DNA from: Phycisphaerales bacterium
GTDB taxonomy: Bacteria; Planctomycetota; Phycisphaerae; Tepidisphaerales; Tepidisphaeraceae
DNA length: 36,853 nucleotides
Direction of reading: 5' to 3'
Assembly: GCA_025361735.1 (NCBI GenBank)
Contig: JANYKD010000552.1
Span: 1-36,853 of the forward strand
In this document: in pieces, positions 26,938-33,958 of the stretch
How the letters are laid out: every line of letters begins with the position of its first letter
Position numbering within the stretch: the stretch's first letter is position 1
Notes under the pieces: model-generated
The model's database searches: none
The model's input: only the letters and a program-made list of their open reading frames with translations
What the model was told of the DNA's origin: nothing
Translations under genes and position numbers: made by a program

Positions 26938-27058
26938 CAGGGCAATCGCATGTGCCGACGAAGTGCCGCCAGTGCTCTCACTGGCGGTCTTTTGCGACCC
27001 ATGCATGCCCCGGATTCTGCCGGTGAGGGCACCGGCAGCACTACATGCGATTGCCCTG
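26938..27058. repeat. 121-bp three-stem (cloverleaf-like) intergenic element
   Basis: Perfect 16-bp terminal inverted repeats, CAGGGCAATCGCATGT (26938-26953) and its complement (27043-27058), enclose two perfect 9-bp hairpins: CCGCCAGTG/CACTGGCGG (26966-26974/26979-26987) and CTGCCGGTG/CACCGGCAG (27017-27025/27030-27038). The arrangement suggests a non-autonomous mobile element (MITE/REP-like) or a structured RNA. It fills the gap between the divergent GT-C-like and GH29 genes. No clear target-site duplication is visible. Confidence 0.75.
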
Positions 27059-27093
27059 CACCGGCGCAGTCATTCTGCCGGGACGGTAGTAAT

Positions 27094-28557
27094 ATGGCCG
27101 CTATGAGAACCACGTCGAAAGCCGCGCTGTTGTTCCTCACCATGTTCGCGGCCGGGTTGTCCGTCCTGGCCGAGCCGAACAACCCCAACACGGATTGGTT
27201 CAGCAAGGCCGGCTACGGGGTTTTCGTGCATTACCTCGAAGACCTGCAGAACGATCCGCAGCAGATCCAGAGCCTTGGGAAGCATGCCTCGTGGGATGAG
27301 TGTGTGCGGGAATTTGACGCCGGCCGGTTTGCCGAGGCGATGGCCGAGGCGCAGGCGGGGTATGTCATCTTCACCATGCACCAGCGGACGCGATTCCTGA
27401 TCGCGCCCAACGCCACGTTCGACCGCATGACGGGCTACAAGCCCGGCGAAGCCTGCTCCAGGCGCGATCTGGTTGAGGATCTCTATCAGGCCCTGCACAA
27501 GAAGGGCATTCCGCTGATGCTCTACTGGACCGGCGACGGCCCGCGAGCCGATGCCCGAGCAGCGCGGGCGCTGGGATGGAAATCGCCGGTGCCCGTGGAG
27601 TATGTCAGGAAGTGGGCGGACGTTGTCAGGGAATACGGCGAGCGCTACCGGGACAAGGTGGCCGGGTGGTGGACCGATGGCTCGTATCCGTTCATCGGCT
27701 ATGACGATGAGAAGCTCGGCATCCTGGCGGCCGGGCTCAAGGCCGGCAATCCCAAACGTATCGTCGCATTGAATCCCGGTGTCGAGGAACGCGTGAAGGC
27801 ATACTCACGGCACGAGGATTTCACCTGCGGCGAGCAGAACCGGTTTCACGACCTGCCGGTGTCGCGCTGGGTCGGCGGCGAGCAGTGGCACATCCTCTCG
27901 TTCATGGGCGCCGGCCAGAGCCACATCGGCGCCGCGTGGGGCATGGCCGGGACGGGCTACAGCAAGCAGGAGCTGGCGGATTATGTCTACGACGTCAACA
28001 AGGTTGGCGGCGTGGTTTCGATCGACGTGCTGCTCTTTCGTGATGGGTCGCTCGATCGCTCGCAACTCGAAGTGCTCAAGTCGCTGCGCCCCGGCATGGC
28101 GGCCATCAAGGATCGCCCGGCCGTCCCGCCAGGGAATCTCGCATTCCGCAAACCGGCGAAATTGCTCAGCCTGGATGGCTCGCACGAGTTGGCGGTGAAT
28201 GCCGGGGTTCACTTTGCGCGGCTGGGTGTGGATGGCCGGGGTGATACGGCCGCCCTGGCCGGCGGGGAGTGGCCGTGGAGCTATCAGGTCGATCTGCTGG
28301 AAGTCCGCTCGCTCCAACGCGCGAAAGTGACTTTTGCGAAGGACGGCTACGCGACGAAGTTCGATATTCGCGTTTCCGCCGACGGCAAGACTTGGGAAAC
28401 CGTCGCCAGTGTCGACAACCACGACGGACGCCCGTATGCCTGCGAGTTCGCGACGCTCAAAGGGCAGTTTGTTCGCGTGTGCGCCATCAAACCGGACGGA
28501 CCCAACCAGAAGGGCACGCAGATGGCGGTGAGCGAGTTGGAGGTGTATGAGAGGTAA
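27094..28557 (+). CDS. Secreted GH29 alpha-L-fucosidase-like enzyme with C-terminal F5/8-type-C domain
   Basis: A 487-residue secreted protein; ATG 27094 and the Met three codons on (27103) are both possible. A signal peptide ends near SVLAEP. Residues about 32-340 form a GH29-like (beta/alpha)8 barrel: WFSKAGYGVFVHYL (family 'WF..akfGiFiHwG'), YVIFTMHQRTRFLI, LVEDLYQALHKKGIPLMLYW, and the nucleophile Asp195 in GWWTDGSYPFIGYD. Residues about 370-485 form a discoidin-like domain (NLAFRKPAKLL, VDLLEVRSLQRAKVTF, FDIRVSADGKTWETVASVDN, FVRVCAIKPDG) for carbohydrate binding. KYG/HWG positions are altered (VFVHYLEDLQ), so the enzyme may act on a different sugar. A sulfatase follows 67 bp downstream on the same strand, which fits removal of sulfated fucose residues. 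Confidence 0.8.
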   Translation: MAAMRTTSKAALLFLTMFAAGLSVLAEPNNPNTDWFSKAGYGVFVHYLEDLQNDPQQIQSLGKHASWDECVREFDAGRFAEAMAEAQAGYVIFTMHQRTRFLIAPNATFDRMTGYKPGEACSRRDLVEDLYQALHKKGIPLMLYWTGDGPRADARAARALGWKSPVPVEYVRKWADVVREYGERYRDKVAGWWTDGSYPFIGYDDEKLGILAAGLKAGNPKRIVALNPGVEERVKAYSRHEDFTCGEQNRFHDLPVSRWVGGEQWHILSFMGAGQSHIGAAWGMAGTGYSKQELADYVYDVNKVGGVVSIDVLLFRDGSLDRSQLEVLKSLRPGMAAIKDRPAVPPGNLAFRKPAKLLSLDGSHELAVNAGVHFARLGVDGRGDTAALAGGEWPWSYQVDLLEVRSLQRAKVTFAKDGYATKFDIRVSADGKTWETVASVDNHDGRPYACEFATLKGQFVRVCAIKPDGPNQKGTQMAVSELEVYER

Positions 28558-28624
28558 AGGGCGGTAGGGTATATTGCTGTCTCTCGGATCGTCGCCGGTC
28601 GCAAACCACAGGAGCCACACGCCA

Positions 28625-30046
28625 ATGAAGCAACAGAGTACCCTGATCGCGGCCCTGATTCTGCTCCTTGCGGGTGTAGCGCCCGCTCTCGCTCAGCCGG
28701 CCGGGCCGAAATACAACGTCCTCTTCGTTGCCGTCGACGATCTCAACAACGCCCTGGGCTGCTTTGGCAATTCGGTCGTGCAGTCGCCCAACGTGGATCG
28801 TCTGGCCACCCGGGGGGTGCGATTCGATCATCACTATTGTCAGTTTCCGCTGTGCAGTCCGAGCCGGTCGTCGCTGTTTACGGGCTTGCGACCGGACACG
28901 ACGAAGGTCTACGACTTGCAGAAGCACTTCCGGTCGACGCTTCCGGATGTCGTGACTTTGCCACAGCTCTTTCGCAAGAATGGCGCCTTCGTGGCGCGTT
29001 CCGGGAAGATCTATCACTATGGCGTGCCCGGGCAGATCGGCACCAGCGGGCTCGACGACCCGCCCTCGTGGGATCAATTCGTCAATCCGCGTGGCCGCGA
29101 CAAGGATGAGGAGGACAAGGTCACGAACCTCAACCCGAAAAACAAGGGCCTTGGTGCATCGATGGCCTGGTTCGAGTCGCTCGGGGCGGATGATGAATAC
29201 ACCGATGCCAAGGTCGCGGTCGAGACGATCAAGCTCATCGAAGCCCACAAGGACAAGCCGTTCTTCATTGGTTGCGGGTTCTATCGGCCGCACGTGCCGT
29301 GGATCGTGCCCAAGAAGTACTTCGACCTCTATCCAATTGAGAAGATCAACCTGCCGGTCGTACCAGCCAACGACCGAGCGGGTGTTCCGGTGACCGCCTT
29401 TCGTGGCAATGCTCCCAATTATGGCCGCACTGATCTCGAATGCCGTAACGCCATCCGTGCCTACTACGCCGCCACCAGCTACATGGATGCCCAACTTGGC
29501 AAGGTGCTGGATGCTCTGGATCGACTGAACTTGTCCGACAAGACGATCATCGTTTTCTGGGGCGACAACGGATACCAACTCGGCGAGCATGGCATGTGGC
29601 AGAAGCAGTGTCTATTCGAGGAATCCGCCCGCGTGCCGCTGATCATTGCGGTCCCCGGCGCCAGGGGTAACGGGCGGACGTGCTCGCGGATCACCGAGAC
29701 GCTGGATCTGTATCCGACGATTGCCGACATCTGCAGGCTGGCGCCGCCGCACAAGCTTGCCGGCGCGAGTCTGCGTCCACTGCTGGATGACCCGGCCGCT
29801 CCGTGGGACCGACCGGCTCTGACCCAGACCCAGCGCGGCGGCGGTCCCAAGGCGTTCATGGGCTACACGATCCGTACGGAGCGGTGGCGTTACACGGAGT
29901 GGGATGGTGGCAAACAGGGCGCGGAACTGTACGACCACGAGAAAGACGCTGGCGAATACACCAATCTCGCCAGGGACCCCCAGCACCAGACGACAGTCGC
30001 GGAGCTCCAAGCCAAATTGCGGGCAATAGCAGGAAGTGCCCAGTGA
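28625..30046 (+). CDS. Secreted formylglycine-dependent sulfatase (iduronate-2-sulfatase-like)
   Basis: A 473-residue type I sulfatase with a signal peptide (LIAALILLLAGVAPALAQ). NVLFVAVDDLNNALGCFGNS carries the first metal-binding acidic pair (VDD). The catalytic CSPSR motif (Cys77 to Arg81, in YCQFPLCSPSRSSLFTGLRP) is the cysteine-type FGly site, followed by SGKIYHYG, FFIGCGFYRPHVPWIVPKKY, and IVFWGDNGYQLGEHGMWQK with the second metal pair (D-N). The late segment RWRYTEWDGGKQGAELYDHE is typical of the iduronate-2-sulfatase/S1_7-like group. Maturation of Cys77 needs an anaerobic or aerobic FGE not seen here. Downstream of the GH29-like gene and probably co-transcribed. Likely acts in the periplasm or outside on sulfated polysaccharide; the position of the sulfate is unknown. 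Confidence 0.92.
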   Translation: MKQQSTLIAALILLLAGVAPALAQPAGPKYNVLFVAVDDLNNALGCFGNSVVQSPNVDRLATRGVRFDHHYCQFPLCSPSRSSLFTGLRPDTTKVYDLQKHFRSTLPDVVTLPQLFRKNGAFVARSGKIYHYGVPGQIGTSGLDDPPSWDQFVNPRGRDKDEEDKVTNLNPKNKGLGASMAWFESLGADDEYTDAKVAVETIKLIEAHKDKPFFIGCGFYRPHVPWIVPKKYFDLYPIEKINLPVVPANDRAGVPVTAFRGNAPNYGRTDLECRNAIRAYYAATSYMDAQLGKVLDALDRLNLSDKTIIVFWGDNGYQLGEHGMWQKQCLFEESARVPLIIAVPGARGNGRTCSRITETLDLYPTIADICRLAPPHKLAGASLRPLLDDPAAPWDRPALTQTQRGGGPKAFMGYTIRTERWRYTEWDGGKQGAELYDHEKDAGEYTNLARDPQHQTTVAELQAKLRAIAGSAQ

Positions 30047-30149
30047 GGACGAACGTCCGACAACCGGATTGAGATCAGTCACGCGCCTCGAACTTGCGGC
30101 GAAGTCGGCCGTCTCTGGCGTGCACGCGTTTACGAATACCGCTTCTCCG

Positions 30150-32000
30150 CTACCTCCGATGTTCCCGCGCCGTCCGGCGGCGCGACATCAATGCCATTAA
30201 GCCCATCGGCAACAGCCACAGTGACACGGGCTCGGGGACGGCCACGGTATCGGTGGCGGGAGTCAGACGGTCCGTCTGTTCGGGATCGACAATGTCGGCA
30301 AACCCGAAGGTCTGCACCATCCAGTAGTCGCCGAAGGCATTGCCGCCGGTGTCCAGGCCGGCCTGTGTGTGGAAGAGCACTTCATACTGCGTGAGCGACG
30401 ATGATGTCAGCATCTGGACATCGAGTTGGTTGCCCTCGCCCAGGCCGGGCGATCCGGGCGACAGGAGCTGGAAGTCCCAGAAGCCTGACGTCGGGTTCTC
30501 GAACGCATCGTTGCCTGTCATGTACGTGCCCAGCCAGGCTTGGTTATTGGTGCTGAGGTAGGTCTTGCCGCTGAGAAGCGGGTCATTGATGGCGGCGTTG
30601 CCGATGCCCTCGATCTGGAAGTGGTCGATGGGCGTGGCGGCGGCGCCGAAGAGGACCATGTCGGTCGTGCGGCCGCCGCCGATGTGGGCCACATCGCCGA
30701 CCGGATCGGCGGCGGCGATGGAGATGACGTCGAGCCGGGACAACTGCACGTCGTGGTAGCGCCCGGTCGCGGCGATGGCGCCGTTGCCGGCATTGCTGTC
30801 GCTCTGCGTGATCTTGAACGCCTTGTTGGTGGCACTGGTGTCGAACTTCAGAGTGCCGTAGTAGCTTGAGTAGTTGGCCGGATCGGCTTTGCCGTTGGGT
30901 GTGGCGACGGGGATCGCGTTGTCCGCGCCGGTGAACTTGCGGGCGTCGATGTTGGCGTCGGCGGCTTTCTGCTTGACTACGATCGGAGTCTTGGTGCCTT
31001 TGGCGTTGCCATTGAGCGTGGTTCCCGTGTTGCTGGTGGCGTAGAACCAGTTGGGCTGGGTCAGCGGATCGAAGGCCGCACCCGTCTTGGCGTCGATGAT
31101 CTTCGAGGTCTTGAAGACGTTGTCCAGATCCGAGGCCGCGCCGTCGTGTTTGCTGGGATCGGTGTAGTAAAAAGACCAGCCGCCGTTGCCGGCATCCGCG
31201 GGAGTGGATGGGACCGCCGTCTGCGGCTTGTAAGTGGCGGCACCGGAGGCGTTGCCTTTGTTGGAGTCGGGATCCGCGACGAAGATCAGCCCGTTGGCGA
31301 CGTCGATGCCCGCGCCGGCGACGTAGTGGAAGTTGCCCCACCAGAGGGCATTGTCGTAGGTCGAGGTGCTGTTACGCGTGAGATAGAGCAGGGGGGTGGA
31401 TTCGTTGAGCAGCATGCGCCGGTAGACCTCGAACGATGAGATGGCCGCCCCGGAGTTCTTGAGCACGGTGCCCGCGGCCGTGGTGACCTGGCCGCTGGTG
31501 TTGTCGATCGTGAACTGGTCGTACTTGAGTTTGGTGGGCCACAACTTGGGGCCGGCCTGATCGGCGGTGTACTTATTCTTCAGATAATCGGACATGCCGG
31601 TCGTGCCGTTGACGCTGCGGACGTCGAGAATGGTCGCTTTGGACGCGGCCTGCCAGGTGGCGGCGGTTGGGGTGAGTGTGCCGGCCTGGACGGCGCCGGT
31701 GTAGCCGCGTGCCTGCCAGACGGCGAGGCTGTCCGTGACCGCGGTGAATTCACAATAGCCGCCGACGCGGGCCCAGTTGGGCAGAATCGCGGCGAAGGGC
31801 CTGGATGACTCCCAGGTGTCGGCCGGGTCTGCCACGTAATACTGATGCTGGTAGAAGTCGGCGACTCCCGGCATAAAGCCGCGTTTGGCGGCGCCGTTGT
31901 CAAACCAGGCCGGCGGCGCGGCCCACACCGGAATTGCCAGCGCCAATACGGCCGCGCATCGAGAACCTGTCCGCACGTTGACACGGATTGCCTGCCACAT
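30150..32000 (-). CDS. PEP-CTERM surface protein
   Basis: A 616-residue exported protein. ATG 32000 is chosen because AAGGAGG lies just upstream and a signal peptide follows (basic start, RCAAVLALAIPVWAAPPAW). The long upstream frame to 32345 is rejected. The C-terminus is a PEP-CTERM sorting signal: AVPEPVSLWLLPMGLMALMS followed by RRRTAREHRR, i.e. PEP motif, hydrophobic helix, basic tail, for recognition by an exosortase. The mature part is rich in Gly, Ala, Asn, Thr and aromatic residues (ADTWESSRPFAAILPNWARV; ALWWGNFHYVAGAGIDVANG; IFVADPDSNKGNASG). Its opening region (WFDNGAAKRGF, FYQHQYYVADPADTWESS, ILPNWARVGGYCEFTAVTDS) could be a papain-like module with Cys in GYCEFTA. Enzymatic function is unproven. 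Convergent with the sulfatase. Confidence 0.85.
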   Translation of the reverse strand: MWQAIRVNVRTGSRCAAVLALAIPVWAAPPAWFDNGAAKRGFMPGVADFYQHQYYVADPADTWESSRPFAAILPNWARVGGYCEFTAVTDSLAVWQARGYTGAVQAGTLTPTAATWQAASKATILDVRSVNGTTGMSDYLKNKYTADQAGPKLWPTKLKYDQFTIDNTSGQVTTAAGTVLKNSGAAISSFEVYRRMLLNESTPLLYLTRNSTSTYDNALWWGNFHYVAGAGIDVANGLIFVADPDSNKGNASGAATYKPQTAVPSTPADAGNGGWSFYYTDPSKHDGAASDLDNVFKTSKIIDAKTGAAFDPLTQPNWFYATSNTGTTLNGNAKGTKTPIVVKQKAADANIDARKFTGADNAIPVATPNGKADPANYSSYYGTLKFDTSATNKAFKITQSDSNAGNGAIAATGRYHDVQLSRLDVISIAAADPVGDVAHIGGGRTTDMVLFGAAATPIDHFQIEGIGNAAINDPLLSGKTYLSTNNQAWLGTYMTGNDAFENPTSGFWDFQLLSPGSPGLGEGNQLDVQMLTSSSLTQYEVLFHTQAGLDTGGNAFGDYWMVQTFGFADIVDPEQTDRLTPATDTVAVPEPVSLWLLPMGLMALMSRRRTAREHRR

Positions 32001-32420
32001 TGATTCCTCCTTGGGATGTTTGGGAATGGCAGAGAAATGACCTGTGGCGCATTGCCACAAACATCCCAGGCAAAAAGATGAAAGAACCGGATCTGTTGGC
32101 GGTGTTCCAGTTTGCACCGGATACCCGCGTTGCCTCGACCGCGGAATGCTAGGTCGCGCGCAATATGCGAGGCAACTGGGGAATGACGCATTGGCGAACT
32201 GAATGCATGACGGAATCGGCGGGCTCAGGCGTGCGGATGCTGGACCGCTGCGGCTCTCAATTAGTCGCGAAGGTGGGATATCGCGGAAAACAAACGCGAA
32301 GAGAGTTACCGCTTTCTGAATCCGGCAATAACGACATAAGTGCATACTTTTAATTTGGTTACGATCTATTCAGTTGTCTCCGGATGGCTCAAGAAAGCCG
32401 TCCTTTCCCCGTCCAAACCA

Positions 32421-32500
32421 CGTCCCGATCAGTCCCGAAGCCGTCCCGATCAGTGCCAAGGACGTCCGGGTCAGTCCTGAGTGCGTTCCGTCGGGTCCTG
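32421..32500. repeat. Degenerate 21-bp tandem repeat, nearly four copies
   Basis: Units start at 32421, 32442, 32463 and 32484 (last partial). Unit one is CGTCCCGATCAGTCCCGAAG(C) and unit two differs from it mainly near its end; unit three is CGTCCGGGTCAGTCCTGAGT(G). The core CGTCC.G.TCAGT.C is kept. The 21-bp period puts each core on the same DNA face. Confidence 0.65.
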
Positions 32501-32503
32501 CTG

Positions 32504-32550
32504 GGGAATGACGAAAGTCGAATGACGAATGACGCGAGAAGCACGAAGCA
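32504..32550. repeat. AT-rich repeat block (GAATGACGAA type), third copy
   Basis: GGGGAATGACGAAAGTCGAA, then TGACGAATGACGCGAGAAGC and ACGAAGC. It shares GGAATGACGAAA and TCGAATGACGAA motifs with the 23849-23910 block. Confidence 0.55.
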
Positions 32551-32764
32551 CCAGTGAGTCGTGAACTCGTCGCGCGGCGGACGAGGCGGGGTGGGTTGTT
32601 AAAGAAACGGTCCGCCGGCGCGGGCCGAGAAGGCGAGCCCTTCTATATATACCGGTGGCGCTGCGCGCCCGGCGCTGTCAAGGGTTACATGGGCATTATG
32701 TCGCGAATAATGAGGGTGGACGACCAGGACCGAAAGGGCCGACAAGCCAGAGGTACCCATCAAC

Positions 32765-33076
32765 TTGCGGGTCCTGCCTGGGCTTGATCGCATATCGCCG
32801 ATTCCGTCGCCTTGCGAACCGAAGAAAGTGACGCCAGCAAACTACGATAGCATCATCGTCTACATGCCGATCAGGCAGGTCAAAGAGATTCTCGGCCCCT
32901 GGTCTGACGTGGAGATTCAGAATGCCTTGAACACGACCATCCACTGGCGCCTTGAGGACGGCGTATCGGAGGTCGTCGTCCAATTCACTGACGGTCGCGT
33001 GTTCTTGAAATGCAGACGGGGCTTCGGCCTACCGCAGGAGAGCATCATGAATCCTGGCATCGAGAAGTTGAAATGA
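32765..33076 (+). CDS. Small protein of unknown function, SmpA/OmlA-like segment
   Basis: A 103-residue frame ending at TGA 33074-33076. The start is uncertain: TTG 32765 or GTG 32828 (83 residues). The part from YMPIRQVKEILGPWSDVEIQ through HWRLEDGVSEVVVQFTDGRV and FLKCRRGF has the shape of the 'I..G.t...V..ilG.P......W...dg..l.v.F.dG.V' repeat seen in SmpA/OmlA and related small lipoprotein domains, which planctomycetes carry in many copies. It lacks a signal peptide in this frame, so it could be a truncated copy. No operon partner; an AT-rich repeat block and a tandem repeat lie upstream. The hit is by pattern only. Confidence 0.45.
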   Translation: MRVLPGLDRISPIPSPCEPKKVTPANYDSIIVYMPIRQVKEILGPWSDVEIQNALNTTIHWRLEDGVSEVVVQFTDGRVFLKCRRGFGLPQESIMNPGIEKLK

Positions 33077-33205
33077 CGTCGATGGGCTGGCGATGAAATC
33101 ACTGCAAGTCGCCCACGCACTGTGCAGACACGACACTTGCCGTGCCTGCATGGTGCGTTTCTTATCCGGCGGGATTCGACTCTGTCCGTGTAGATATCCA
33201 TCTGT

Positions 33206-33958
33206 TCACCGCGACTTCCCTCGCCGCTTCACCAATTCCAGAATCTCGCCCCAGACGCGGACGACATCCGCCCGTTCGTTTTCCGGCGCGTAGGTCGCAT
33301 GCATGAACTCGGAAGCCCGGCGGGTCAGGTCGTCATAGGCCAGGGGCTTCTTGCGAAGTTGATTCAACACCGCTTCGGCCGTTTTGGCGAAGCTAATCAC
33401 ATCACCAAACTCGATAGGAAAACAGAATTCCGGCCGCATGAACTCCCGTCCGCCAAAGCCGTGGTACCCGATCACCACACAGCCGCAGGCCATGGCCTCA
33501 GCAGCGGGTAGGCCGAAGCCCTCTTGGCCGGCGAAGTGCAAGAAGACCGTAGCTTCTCGCAACCTCGCGGCCATAGATTCCGCCGACTGATTATTGACGA
33601 TCGCAAGTTCGAAATCCTTCAGGCAGCCCCTGAGCCGCAGCAACTGAACGACTTGGGTCGAGTCACTGGTGGTCTTCCGGCTGCTACAGATGATCAGAGG
33701 TCGTTTGGGTGAGTGCGTGTTGTACAGGCGAGGCAAGATGCCCGGGCGGATACGCATAATCGGATGGGATGGAAAAGCGTGCATGAGATACCGTTGCGTA
33801 TCCTCCGACACCACAATCGTTCCGATCACGTCCCGATGTAGATAGGGCGAATCCGCTGGATCGGAGTCGGGACGCTGGTTGAGGAATGTGAAATATGCGT
33901 TTTGATTGAAAACCACCTTTGACGTTCTCGGCCGCCTGAGCGCCGATACGGTCATCAC
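33206..33958 (-). CDS. Glycosyltransferase (GT4-like C-terminal half), 5'-truncated
   Basis: A 250-residue frame. From residue 14 on (KVVFNQNAYFTF) it matches a GT1/GT4-type glycosyltransferase: HRDVIGTIVVSEDTQRYLMH, HPIMRIRPGILPRLYN, and the nucleotide-sugar motif AGQEGFGLPAAEAMACGCVV followed by IGYHGFGGREFMRPEF with the conserved E..E pair of the C-terminal Rossmann domain. Such enzymes are normally 330-400 residues, with about 80-100 more residues in front of KVVFNQN. Here the first 13 codons (MMTVSALRRPRTS) are antisense to the RHS gene, so the real N-terminus was removed at about 33,919. The remaining protein lacks most of the acceptor domain and is probably inactive. Confidence 0.75.
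   Translation of the reverse strand: MMTVSALRRPRTSKVVFNQNAYFTFLNQRPDSDPADSPYLHRDVIGTIVVSEDTQRYLMHAFPSHPIMRIRPGILPRLYNTHSPKRPLIICSSRKTTSDSTQVVQLLRLRGCLKDFELAIVNNQSAESMAARLREATVFLHFAGQEGFGLPAAEAMACGCVVIGYHGFGGREFMRPEFCFPIEFGDVISFAKTAEAVLNQLRKKPLAYDDLTRRASEFMHATYAPENERADVVRVWGEILELVKRRGKSR

Larger units (their letters stand above)
32001..32764. other. Intergenic region with repeats, no confident gene
   Basis: About 760 bp. It contains the PEP-CTERM gene's leader, a 21-bp degenerate tandem repeat (32421-32500) and an AT-rich repeat block (32504-32550). Short ORFs in 32554-32793 on both strands have no family motif and overlap each other, so no gene is called. Confidence 0.5.

Noticed and set aside
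32421-32500. CRISPR array
   Set aside because: Units are directly adjacent with no spacers, degenerate, and no cas gene is in the window.
32554-32787. Plus-strand 77-codon frame and an overlapping minus-strand frame
   Set aside because: They overlap each other, carry no motif and have weak starts.
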